Source of the DNA: JBGLNJ01 sp964353405
Lineage (GTDB): Bacteria > Chloroflexota > Anaerolineae > Fen-1058
DNA length: 24,347 nucleotides
Assembly (NCBI GenBank): GCA_964353405.1
Contig: CAYGWJ010000288.1
Span: forward strand, 1-24,347
Direction: 5' to 3'
Below are positions 1 through 7,311 of this stretch, piece by piece (position 1 is the stretch's first letter; every line of letters starts with the position of its first letter). Made by a program: the position numbers and the translations under genes. The notes under the pieces were generated by a model. It did no database searches and was not told where the DNA came from. It was given only the letters and a program-made list of their open reading frames with translations.

Positions 1-537
1 AATGTCCAGCTCGTCGCCAAAGCGCAAGAGCGCGGCCAGCAGGCGCAGCCGCAGCGTCTCGCCGCCGTGGACGATGGAAGCATACTCGTCGCTTTCAAGC
101 TTCACGCCGCGATGGCCCTTGGCCACCAGCGCCACTGCCTCTACCAGGCCAGGGTCGCGCGCGAGCGGGATGGAAAACGCATTGGCCGGATCCTCGAACA
201 CTCGATAGATCATCTCGGCAGTTTGCTCGTTGTGATGCGCGCGGATTTCGTCGAGGTCGCCCTCGGCAGACTTTTCGTTCTGCATGCCGATGTCGTGCAG
301 GTACGCGGCAGACAGCAAAACGAAAATCTCGGTGGGCGCAAGCCGCTTGTCCCCCACCGCCATCATGCCCGCCGTCAGCCCATCCATCAGCGCGATGATG
401 CGCTCACTGTGTGCGACGGTGTGATCGGTGAAATAGCGGTGCAGCGGGCGCGCCCAGATACGCCCGGCTGCTTCGCGGATGTTTGCGACTGCACGCTGGC
501 GGTCGGCATCGAGCATACTGGTCAATGTGAGGCTCAT
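1..537 (-). CDS. HD-domain protein, 3' part cut by window edge
   Basis: The first 179 codons are present; the rest lies outside the window. The translation begins MSLTLTSMLDADRQ and is closely similar throughout to the protein at 669-1970 and to the N-terminus of the NACHT protein at 2962-6165. An HD phosphohydrolase-type metal site is visible: His43 (VAHSERI) and the dyad H81-D82 in AAYLHDIGMQ. An AGGAG ribosome binding site sits 5 nt before the ATG at 537. HD domains usually hydrolyse phosphate esters of nucleotides or signalling molecules, but the substrate here is unknown. It is the last visible member of a same-strand array of HD paralogues and is separated from the next by a long inverted repeat. 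The HD fold and the paralogy are clear; the function is not. Confidence 0.85.
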   Translation of the reverse strand, partial: MSLTLTSMLDADRQRAVANIREAAGRIWARPLHRYFTDHTVAHSERIIALMDGLTAGMMAVGDKRLAPTEIFVLLSAAYLHDIGMQNEKSAEGDLDEIRAHHNEQTAEMIYRVFEDPANAFSIPLARDPGLVEAVALVAKGHRGVKLESDEYASIVHGGETLRLRLLAALLRFGDELDI

Positions 538-554
538 ATCGGCTCCTTTCAGTC

Positions 555-665
555 GGGTGTGACCAAAATCAGTTGGTTGTCTGCGTAGGGGCAGGTCTTG
601 TGCCTGCCCAGATGCGGGCAACCACGAGGGTTGCCCCTACGCCACAACCAGATTTGGTCACACCC
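555..665. repeat. Large imperfect inverted repeat (MITE/REP-like word element)
   Basis: The outer arms (about 555-593 and 632-665) are reverse complements with a few small indels, starting GGGTGTGACC and ending GGTCACACCC. Between them lie two smaller hairpins, a GGGCAGG/CCTGCCC pair and a GGGCAACC/GGTTGCCC pair, so the whole could fold as a branched cruciform. It fills the gap between two HD-paralogue genes and encodes nothing. It could act as a transcript-end structure, but no U-tract follows. Confidence 0.75.
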
Positions 666-668
666 CTT

Positions 669-1970
669 TCATTCGTCCTTCCCGTCGCCATCCGCAGTTG
701 GCAGCCCGGCTAATCTATCCAGTTCACTCGCGTCGCCTCGCTTCAGGCGATAGATGCGAATCAGGTATTCGGCCAAGATTTTGGCTCTCTGCCGCAGCGC
801 CTCCAATTGCCCGGCGTTGGGCGCAATGCGATGTGCACCCAGCAGAATCCGCGCCTCCCGGTTGATGCGGATCATATCAGCCGTCGCCGATTCTAGCAGA
901 TCCATATCCAGGTACGTCGTGCTGGGCAGCTTGGAAGCCTGGGTCAATAATCGCTGTCGCAGCGATTTTCCGGTTTCATCCGCCAGCGCCAAGGCCAGCG
1001 GGCCAGTCACCCATTTGGTAGACTCGCGCAGAACTGCTATAGGACGTGCGCGCTGGCGATCTTGACTCGCCTCGGCCACCGCGCGATGACGAGCTTGCTT
1101 GACTGCTTCGTCTTGCCTGGCTTGCTCTTCCAATTCTGGCGGCATCACTTGCATTGTCCGCATCAGACGCACCAAGGGTTTGCTCAATGCCACCTTGACA
1201 GAATTGGCCCGCAAGATTTCCTCCAGAGCGCCCAGCGCAGCGCGAACGTTCGTTTCGACCAGCGGCACAATGAGATTCCGATAACCGGGTCGCGTTTTGG
1301 GAAGGCGATAGGCAATCGTAATGTATTCGTCCACCACCCTCACGCCGCTGACATAGTAACAAGTCCACCTATGCAGTCGCGACTCTGCAGGCGCAGCCGC
1401 CAGCTTCAAGGCCTCCAGGTCAACACGGCGATAATCAACATCCAGTCGGTCTCCCAAGCGAAGCAAAGCGGCCAATAATTGCAGGCGCAACGTCTCATTG
1501 CCATAAACGAGCGGCGCATACTCGGACGCCGACAGGTCAGTTTGGCGATGGCCTTTGGCAACCAATCCTATCGCTTCAACCAGGGCAGGATCATTCAGCA
1601 AGCTCAGATTGAATCCTTCCGCCGGGTTTTCAACCGAGCGATAGATCAACTCGGCAGTCACGTCTTGATAATCAGCTCTGACAGTCTCCAGATCACACCC
1701 TGCGAATCGCTCGTCCTGCATGCCAATGTCATGCAGATACGCAGCAGCGAGCAACACGAAAACTTCGGCCGGCGAGAGCCGCTTGTCCGTCGCCATCATG
1801 CCAGATACAAGACCGTCCAGCAAAGCGATAATGCGTTCGCTATGGGCAATGGTGTGATCAGTATAGTAACGATGCAATGGGCGCGCCCAGATGCGCCCGG
1901 CGGCCTCGCGGATGTTTTCCACCGCGCGGCGATGGTCGGCGTCGAGGGTGCTCATCAATGTGTTGTCCAT
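669..1970 (-). CDS. Stand-alone HD-domain protein (433 aa)
   Basis: The HD metal-site residues are visible as His43 (IAHSERI), H80-D81 (AAYLHDIGMQ), His141 (KGHRQ) and Asp174 (LRLGDRLDVDY), the H...HD...D order of active HD phosphohydrolases. Residues 1-290 align closely with the partial protein at 1-537 and with the first 290 residues of the NACHT protein. Residues 290-433 are specific to this protein, charged and helix-rich, and not recognised. There is no signal peptide or membrane segment, so it is probably cytosolic. AGGAG lies 5 nt before the ATG at 1970, which favours this start over the internal ATG five codons on. The HD subtype resembles HD modules seen in bacterial conflict proteins (from memory). 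Substrate and role are unknown. Confidence 0.85.
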   Translation of the reverse strand: MDNTLMSTLDADHRRAVENIREAAGRIWARPLHRYYTDHTIAHSERIIALLDGLVSGMMATDKRLSPAEVFVLLAAAYLHDIGMQDERFAGCDLETVRADYQDVTAELIYRSVENPAEGFNLSLLNDPALVEAIGLVAKGHRQTDLSASEYAPLVYGNETLRLQLLAALLRLGDRLDVDYRRVDLEALKLAAAPAESRLHRWTCYYVSGVRVVDEYITIAYRLPKTRPGYRNLIVPLVETNVRAALGALEEILRANSVKVALSKPLVRLMRTMQVMPPELEEQARQDEAVKQARHRAVAEASQDRQRARPIAVLRESTKWVTGPLALALADETGKSLRQRLLTQASKLPSTTYLDMDLLESATADMIRINREARILLGAHRIAPNAGQLEALRQRAKILAEYLIRIYRLKRGDASELDRLAGLPTADGDGKDE

Positions 1971-2001
1971 CGTTGCTCCTGTGGGTTCAAGACATTCAAC
2001 A

Positions 2002-2031
2002 AGACTCTCGACGCTATAAACGCGAGAGTCT
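2002..2031 (-). terminator. Hairpin just after the PIN toxin gene
   Basis: Nine-bp perfect arms (2002-2010 and 2023-2031) enclose a 12-nt loop, directly after the stop codon of the PIN gene as read on the minus strand. The following sequence has only a weak T-rich stretch, so it may end the toxin-antitoxin transcript inefficiently or simply stabilise the mRNA end. Confidence 0.35.
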
Positions 2032-2033
2032 CA

Positions 2034-2498
2034 TTATTGACCAGGTTGGGATGGCAGCCGCTCCAAAAACTCGCGCGGCGTGATGATCGCGATGCCGTGA
2101 TACGGCCCGAGGTTCAGTAGATGCGGGTCGCCTGTGACGATGCACTCGGCCTGTCCCTCCAGCGCGCAGGCCAGAAACTTGTCGTCATCAGGATCGTCCG
2201 AAGCGCGGCTGACCTCGACATCGCCCGGCACGACGAGCGCATCGGCTCGCAAAGATTCGATCAGGCGCGCCGCATCTTGAGCCGTGACCGAATATCGCTG
2301 GCGGATGCGCGGGTAGCGCAAGACTCGCTCAATCTCGGCGAGGATGGCTTCCGAAGTCATCAGGATAAACTTGCGCTGCCGCCACGCTTCCAGCAATTCG
2401 TAGGGCACGCCGCACGCAAGGAGCGTGCCGCTGACATACACGTTCGTGTCCAGGACAGCGCGCACGAGCGCGGCAGGAACATCGGATGGCTCGGTCAT
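2034..2498 (-). CDS. PIN-domain toxin of a type II toxin-antitoxin pair
   Basis: The 154-aa protein has the PIN-fold acidic pattern: Asp17 in VLDTNVYVSG, Glu50/Glu55 in SEAILAEIERVL, a DDPDDDKFLACAL block around residues 101-113, and Asp124 in VTGDPHLL. This matches the family usually annotated as 'putative toxin-antitoxin system toxin component, PIN family'. PIN toxins are Mg-dependent ribonucleases that cleave tRNA, rRNA or mRNA; the target here cannot be told. Its ATG overlaps the antitoxin stop codon (ATGA), so the two genes are translationally coupled. Length and motifs look intact, so it is probably functional and held in check by the upstream antitoxin. Confidence 0.88.
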   Translation of the reverse strand: MTEPSDVPAALVRAVLDTNVYVSGTLLACGVPYELLEAWRQRKFILMTSEAILAEIERVLRYPRIRQRYSVTAQDAARLIESLRADALVVPGDVEVSRASDDPDDDKFLACALEGQAECIVTGDPHLLNLGPYHGIAIITPREFLERLPSQPGQ

Positions 2499-2797
2499 CG
2501 CTTGCTGCGTTTGCGTGTGCGCACAGCTTTGACCGCCTGCGCCACGTCCGCCTCGACCTGCGCAGGCTCCACGTCCGCATTGCGCGCGCGGATCTCGTCA
2601 TAGACGGCGAACCGCGCTTCGCGCTCGCGCGATTGTTGGCGCAGCGCTACGAGTTCCTGGTACTGCTCGTAGCCGATGATGACGGCAATCGGCTTGTTGT
2701 TGCGCTGGATCACGGCCTCGCGCCCGGCGTAGCCGGCCTCGGCCAGAATCTGCGCCAGGCCGGCGCGCGCCTCGGCGGCGCTATACACTCGCTCCAT
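2495..2797 (-). CDS. Phd/YefM-family antitoxin
   Basis: The 100-aa protein has an N-terminal Phd/YefM DNA-binding fold (MERVYSAAEARAGLAQIL, then EAVIQRNNKPIAVIIGYEQY at about residues 28-47). A basic, charged C-terminal tail follows that would wrap the PIN toxin. I chose the ATG at 2797 because the family profile starts at MERVYS and a G-rich Shine-Dalgarno tract lies just upstream. An ATG at 2815 is possible. The longer open frame to 2926 would run through the promoter and is unlikely. The gene overlaps the toxin by 4 nt. Proteins of this family bind their own promoter, in keeping with the palindrome over the -10 box upstream. Confidence 0.88.
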   Translation of the reverse strand: MERVYSAAEARAGLAQILAEAGYAGREAVIQRNNKPIAVIIGYEQYQELVALRQQSREREARFAVYDEIRARNADVEPAQVEADVAQAVKAVRTRKRSKR

Positions 2798-2815
2798 CTT
2801 ACACCCCCCCCTCAT

Positions 2816-2859
2816 GTACCTTTCGTACAAATTGTACAACTTGACCACTCGAAAGTCAA
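2816..2859 (-). promoter_or_regulatory. Toxin-antitoxin promoter with overlapping operator
   Basis: On the minus strand, TTGACT (2854-2859) and TACAAT (2831-2836) are separated by exactly 17 nt, a near-consensus sigma70-type promoter. The near-perfect palindrome GTACAAATTGTAC (2825-2837) covers the -10 box. GTAC recurs at 2816, 2825 and 2834, a 9-bp period, which suggests repeated half-sites for the Phd-type antitoxin. Autorepression is inferred from family behaviour. Confidence 0.72.
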
Positions 2860-2961
2860 TAGCGGATCGAGGCAGGCGCCAAAATCCCCTCCCCCGTTTT
2901 ATTCTCCTGGGTTGCTCGTCATCCATCTTCCACCATTTCCAGAGATTCAGAGCGCAGAGGT

Positions 2962-5900
2962 TCAGAGTGCAGAGGCGGGAGAGATGGGGGAGACCACAAT
3001 CCGAAAACCGCCGTAGACCCAGTCGACGAGCGGACCGTACTGGTAGCGATACGCGCAGCGAGCGCCGCTACGATCGGGGTAGAACGCCCCCCCACGCAAC
3101 ACCCGGCGGCTTTCATCGCTCGGCTCCGATGTGCTGGCTGTCCATTCCCACACGTTGCCGGCGGCATCCTGCAAACCATAAGGGCTATCTCCGCCCGGAG
3201 AAAATTGTCCCACGGGTGATGTGCCCCCAATGCTCGACTCATATATATTGCAGCGTCCCTCGCCCCACTCGCCCCAGGGGTACTCGCGTCCGTCATAGCC
3301 GCGCGCGGCTTTTTCCCACTCTCGTTCTGTTGGCAAACGCACTTTGGCCCATTGGGCATAAGCCACCGCGTCATGCCAGGTCACATAGACAACCGGATGA
3401 TCGGCTAACTCTTGAGGCGGGCGTTTGCCTTTCCAATGCTCCGGCGGCTTGTGCTTGGTCTCTGCAACAAAGCGGGCGTATTGAACATTCGTCACAGGTG
3501 TCCTGGCGGCAAAGAATCCCTGTTCCAGTTTTGCAATCTGCACATCCAAGCCAGACTGCCCGCCCAGGATATATTCGCCCGGCGGCACCCATACAAAACC
3601 TTCTGGCGGAGAATGAGGCGGGCCAGGCTCTGGCTTGGGCAGCATGGCAAACAGGCCGGTCAAAAACTGGCGTATCTCTTCGTTGATGCGCACCGGCCCG
3701 TTGGCTGTCGCTTTGTCTTCCAGCATCAAGCGGTGCAACCGGCACGCAGCAAAAAACTCCATGAATGACTTGTGCGCAAAGGCATAGTTGCCGGCCTCGT
3801 CGCGGCCAAGAAAATTGCACGTGCGAATGTCGGCCTCGAAATAGTCAATCTCTTCAGCCTTGTCCAGCTTGAAATGCGCCTTGACCTGCGCCGGAATCCG
3901 GCTGTAGTGAATCGCCAGCTCGCTCGTGTGCAACATCTCTATCGCCAACGCTTCGGCAAACAGCCGCCGGTCGGCAGGCGCGATCAGCGTGCGGCCTTTG
4001 GCCACCTCGCGCTCCAGCCAGAAATCGGCATAGACCTGGTACAGCCTGGCCGCGTTGATCGTCTGGCCTTCCTTCAACTGCGGCAGCGTCTGCACGATCA
4101 TGTCGAGCAACACCGGTCGGCGGGCCAGGTCAGGCAGATTGTAGATGTGTTGGATCTGCTCCCAATGCGCTTGCCACTGATCGGGGAACCGTGCGCGCAA
4201 CACGGCTTGAATGTCGTCGTCGCTGAACGGCTCCAGGTGGACGATCTCAAAGTTGGGCCGGTTGCGCAGGTCAATGAATTCTCTCCCTTCAAATAACCTC
4301 TCCCCCGGCCCCTCTCCTGCGAGGAGAGGGGAGCGCTGACCATGCAAGAGCGCCTCGGCTTCGTGATGCGTGCGAAAGTACGGCGTGCGGCAGGTGAGGA
4401 TGACCTTGCTGCCCGGCGCCACCACTTTTGCCAACTCCCAAAAGTTGTCCACCGCCGTTCGCGCGCCCGTGCGCTGCGCCATCTCGTCAAAGCCATCGAA
4501 CAGAATCAAGAGCTTGCCATCGGCGTTGTAGCGCGTGAAGGCTTCAAAGGTCGCGCCTCGGATGCCATACTGGTTCACCAGAGCATCGGTGATGAGGCTG
4601 TCCACCTTGAGTGTCTTGGTGTATTCACGCAGATTGATAAGGAGTGGGAGGCGCTCGCGGTCGGGGTCAGCAAGCCAGCAGCGGCCCAATTTGGCCGAGT
4701 ACTGACGACAGAATGAGGTCTTGCCGGTGCCGTAATCGCCCAGGATGGAAATGTGGTTGCGCTGTCCACCGGATTCCTTGAGCCACGCATCCACATAGCT
4801 ATCCATCGGCTTGTAGTGATCCTCGCCGACGACCTGGCCTTTGTCATCGTACGAGTAGCGCGCGCAGCCCAAATCCACATAATAGTGCGCCAGTTCACTG
4901 CCGGAATAGTCGTCCACCAGCCTGCGCACGTAGGCGGAAAAGTCGAGCAGTTCGTTGTAAAAGCCGGCCAGCGTGAACACTTTGATACGGCCATCGGCGC
5001 AGGCGGCGTCGTGCGCCGTCGGCAACACGCGCGTCTCGGCAATAATGTAACCTTGCTGGCAGGTCGTGTCGAATTGCGATGCGATGGACTGGACATCCGC
5101 CACTTCGGCGGGACCGTCTTTGCAGGCGACCATCAGCGGCGAACGCAGGCCGCCACCTTGCGGCTTGCAACGGAAGCACGTGAGGGGCGCCTGGCAATCC
5201 GGCGGGTCGCACTCATAGCCCATCGTCGCCAAGAGTCCCTGCACCGTTTCGACGAGCGGCGAAACCGGCGCGGGCGCAGGCTCTACGTTTTTCAACTTGG
5301 CCAGGCGACGCTCGGCGGCGGCCCACACCTCGAGCGGCATGGGCTTGACCGCGCGCATCCGCTGGATGGTCGAAGCGCCTATCGCAGGCTTGACGCCGTA
5401 CAGACGAAACGTGTCGAGCAGCGCATCAAAGTCGGCTCGCAGTTGCCGTTCCACCAGTTCAGGCAATAGGCTCTCGTAGGCGGTATTCTCTTGCGGCACG
5501 CGATAACTGATGCGCACGTTTTCGTCTTCCACGCGCACGCCACTCACATAGTGATGTAGCCACCAATCCAGTGCTCGGTCGGGCAAGACCGGCATCAACT
5601 TGAGTTGCTCCAAGTCAACGCGGCGATAGTCCAGGTCAAGGTCATCCGCCAGATGCAACAGCGCCGCGAGCAGGCGTGGTCGGATTGTGGCCCCGCCCAT
5701 GCCAAAGTCATCATACTCTGGCGAAAGGGAGTGAGTTTCTCGGTGGCGCGCCACGACTCGCGCGATCATTTCCACCAGGCCTGGATCATTCACCAGACCC
5801 AACCGCACTGCTTCCTCTGGCGCTTCAAGAGCGTGGTAGATCATCTCTGCGCTCAGCGCCGGGTAACTGGACAAGCGCTTGAACAGATCAGGTTCACTCT

Positions 5901-6165
5901 GCTCATCCTGCATTCCCACGGCGTGGAGATGAGCCGCCGCAAGCAGGATACAGATTTCTTCTTGCGCCAGCTTGTGCTCTGGGCGCGTCATCAACGCTTC
6001 GGTCAAGCCATCCAGCAGAGCCACGACGCGGTCGGCATGAGCAGCGTCATGCCCAACGGCATGGCGCTGGGAGGTTCTTGCCAAGAGGCCCAGTGCGGCT
6101 TGACGTACGTTTTCGACGGCACGCTGCCGATCCGCATCGAGATGAGTCACGAGCTGGTGAGCCAT
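2962..6165 (-). CDS. HD/REase-like/NACHT NTPase/FGE-like fusion protein
   Basis: A 1067-aa multidomain protein. Residues 1-290 are the HD module shared with the neighbouring proteins, but the dyad reads H81-A82 (HLHAVGM) where the paralogues have HD; His43, His141 and Asp174 are kept. Residues ~303-409 resemble a restriction-endonuclease-like fold with a degraded core (VACKD). Residues ~465-700 form a NACHT-type STAND NTPase: Walker A GDYGTGKTS (476-484), Walker B LLILFDGFDE (552-561), sensor VILTCRT (588-594). A helical region reaches ~845. Residues 855-1060 are an FGE/SUMF1-like C-lectin-fold domain (RLPTEREWEKAARG, DAAGNVWEW, RGGAF, GGFR) lacking the paired catalytic cysteines. Residues 612-623 come from an in-frame repeat insertion. 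AGGAG lies 6 nt before the ATG. STAND proteins of this kind act as invader sensors in bacterial conflict; that role is inferred here. Confidence 0.88.
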   Translation of the reverse strand: MAHQLVTHLDADRQRAVENVRQAALGLLARTSQRHAVGHDAAHADRVVALLDGLTEALMTRPEHKLAQEEICILLAAAHLHAVGMQDEQSEPDLFKRLSSYPALSAEMIYHALEAPEEAVRLGLVNDPGLVEMIARVVARHRETHSLSPEYDDFGMGGATIRPRLLAALLHLADDLDLDYRRVDLEQLKLMPVLPDRALDWWLHHYVSGVRVEDENVRISYRVPQENTAYESLLPELVERQLRADFDALLDTFRLYGVKPAIGASTIQRMRAVKPMPLEVWAAAERRLAKLKNVEPAPAPVSPLVETVQGLLATMGYECDPPDCQAPLTCFRCKPQGGGLRSPLMVACKDGPAEVADVQSIASQFDTTCQQGYIIAETRVLPTAHDAACADGRIKVFTLAGFYNELLDFSAYVRRLVDDYSGSELAHYYVDLGCARYSYDDKGQVVGEDHYKPMDSYVDAWLKESGGQRNHISILGDYGTGKTSFCRQYSAKLGRCWLADPDRERLPLLINLREYTKTLKVDSLITDALVNQYGIRGATFEAFTRYNADGKLLILFDGFDEMAQRTGARTAVDNFWELAKVVAPGSKVILTCRTPYFRTHHEAEALLHGQRSPLLAGEGPGERLFEGREFIDLRNRPNFEIVHLEPFSDDDIQAVLRARFPDQWQAHWEQIQHIYNLPDLARRPVLLDMIVQTLPQLKEGQTINAARLYQVYADFWLEREVAKGRTLIAPADRRLFAEALAIEMLHTSELAIHYSRIPAQVKAHFKLDKAEEIDYFEADIRTCNFLGRDEAGNYAFAHKSFMEFFAACRLHRLMLEDKATANGPVRINEEIRQFLTGLFAMLPKPEPGPPHSPPEGFVWVPPGEYILGGQSGLDVQIAKLEQGFFAARTPVTNVQYARFVAETKHKPPEHWKGKRPPQELADHPVVYVTWHDAVAYAQWAKVRLPTEREWEKAARGYDGREYPWGEWGEGRCNIYESSIGGTSPVGQFSPGGDSPYGLQDAAGNVWEWTASTSEPSDESRRVLRGGAFYPDRSGARCAYRYQYGPLVDWVYGGFRIVVSPISPASAL
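4293..4334. repeat. Palindromic word element inside the NACHT coding sequence
   Basis: A perfect 10-bp hairpin (CCCCTCTCCT at 4309-4318, loop GCG, AGGAGAGGGG at 4322-4331) with a flanking CCTCTCCCCCGGCC is a typical dispersed bacterial repeat. On the coding strand it is translated in frame as SPLLAGEGPGER (residues 612-623), between the NACHT sensor segment and the conserved FIDLRNRPNFEIVHLEPFS. It therefore appears to be an insertion tolerated in a surface loop. Confidence 0.7.
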
Positions 6166-6193
6166 AGATGCTCCTCAAAAAGATAGTACATTC

Positions 6194-6253
6194 TAAAACG
6201 TGAAGCGTGAAACGTAATGTCTTGACTCTTTACGTTTCACGTTTCACGTTTTA
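6194..6253. repeat. Long inverted repeat between the SH3b and NACHT genes
   Basis: Arms of 24 nt (6194-6217 and 6230-6253) pair with one G-T type mismatch around a 12-nt loop. They are built from the word ACGTTTCACG and its complement, which continues as direct repeats to 6262. It lies downstream of the SH3b gene and upstream of the NACHT gene, both minus strand, so it may separate the two transcripts. It lacks a classic U-tract. Confidence 0.75.
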
Positions 6254-6292
6254 CGTTTTACGACTCACGCCTGGCATTGGATGCTGGAGGCT

Positions 6293-7159
6293 CTACTTGG
6301 CCCAGCCGACCGGCACCAGGTACTTGACCCCCCCGACTCCTTCCGCCGACCAGCCCGACAACCCTTTGCCGTTATCCACCTTCCACCACGTGATGCCGTT
6401 GGCATCCGCCGGCCCATCCACGATGGTGACCTGGGTGTTGGCGTCCAACTCACCCAATAATTTGCCCGCCGTGGAAGCGTTATCGCGCACCTTGAGCTTG
6501 ATGCCCTCCGGCGGTGTGACCTTGGCCAACACATCCTTGGCCAATGCCACCGGCGCGGGCCGAGGGGTGTTCGTGGGCGGCATGGGCGTGGCCGTGGCCG
6601 TGGGCGGGACGCGCGTGGGCGTGAACGTCGGCGGGAAGGGCGAGGTGGGCGTGGCCGCCCGGGTGCGCGTGACCGCGGGCGTCTTGGTGGCAAACAGCCC
6701 GGCCACGACGCCGCTCTTGGTCGTCAAAAGCACGCCGATCAAAATTAGCACCAGCAGAATCAGGACCGCGATTGCCCCGATCAGCATAATCATCCGGGGC
6801 GACAAGCCCGCCGTCAACTGGGCGACGCCGGCCGCCCGGGGCGACTCGCCCGAAGGTGGCCTGAGCGGCTGAGACGGCGTCTGAGCCAACTGCCGCAGGC
6901 GGGGCGAAACGACCGTGTCCTGGTTGTGAATCGAGCCAGCGGATGGCCCGGCTGCCGCACTCGCGCCGGCGAGGGTCGCTGCGCTGGACGAGGGCCGAGC
7001 CGGCTGAGTGGACTCGATGGGCGGCGCAGGCGGGCCGGGCTGCGTCGGCTCTTCGGGGGGCGCCGCAGGCGGCGCGCCACCTGAACGGTCTGCAATCATG
7101 GTCGGTTCTTCGGACCCCGGTCCGCCGGGAGCAGGGGGCCTTGCATCTGCATTGGACAT
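6293..7159 (-). CDS. Membrane-anchored SH3b-domain protein
   Basis: The 288-aa protein has a Pro/Ala/Ser-rich, probably disordered and cytosolic N-terminus (1-115). One transmembrane helix follows (about 123-146, MIMLIGAIAVLILLVLIL), then a Thr-Pro-rich extracytoplasmic linker (159-205, e.g. TPTSPFPPTFTPTR). The C-terminal bacterial SH3-like domain (about 218-285) contains LKVRDNAS, LLGELDANTQVTIVDGP, WWKVDNGKGLSGWSAEG. Bacterial SH3b domains typically bind peptidoglycan or peptides at the cell surface. AAGGAGG precedes the ATG by about 8 nt, fixing the start. It has its own promoter at 7274-7302. The specific function is unknown; the domain layout is clear. Confidence 0.85.
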   Translation of the reverse strand: MSNADARPPAPGGPGSEEPTMIADRSGGAPPAAPPEEPTQPGPPAPPIESTQPARPSSSAATLAGASAAAGPSAGSIHNQDTVVSPRLRQLAQTPSQPLRPPSGESPRAAGVAQLTAGLSPRMIMLIGAIAVLILLVLILIGVLLTTKSGVVAGLFATKTPAVTRTRAATPTSPFPPTFTPTRVPPTATATPMPPTNTPRPAPVALAKDVLAKVTPPEGIKLKVRDNASTAGKLLGELDANTQVTIVDGPADANGITWWKVDNGKGLSGWSAEGVGGVKYLVPVGWAK

Positions 7160-7273
7160 TTGGATGCCTCCTTACGTGCTGCATGAACCATGGCGCTCAG
7201 ACAGCCGGCGCATCAGGAGCATGGGCAAAATACGAGCACAACGCAAAACACACAGGCTGTTGCTTACACGGTC

Positions 7274-7302
7274 ATTGTATGACGTAGACGGCAACAAGTC
7301 AA
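7274..7302 (-). promoter_or_regulatory. Promoter of the SH3b gene
   Basis: Minus-strand TTGACT (7297-7302) and TACAAT (7274-7279) are separated by 17 nt. Predicted transcription would begin near 7267, leaving a leader of about 107 nt before the ATG at 7159. It lies in the gap after the lipoprotein gene, so the SH3b gene can be transcribed separately from the alaS cluster. Confidence 0.68.
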
Positions 7303-7311
7303 GCGGCTGTT

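Noticed and set aside
2962..3300. Diversity-generating retroelement: FGE/C-lectin-like C-terminus as variable protein with the reverse transcriptase at 19.3-19.8 kb
   Set aside because: The reverse transcriptase remnant is a group II intron type with HNH domain and a domain V nearby, is 16 kb away and broken, and I saw no template repeat matching the NACHT gene's 3' end.
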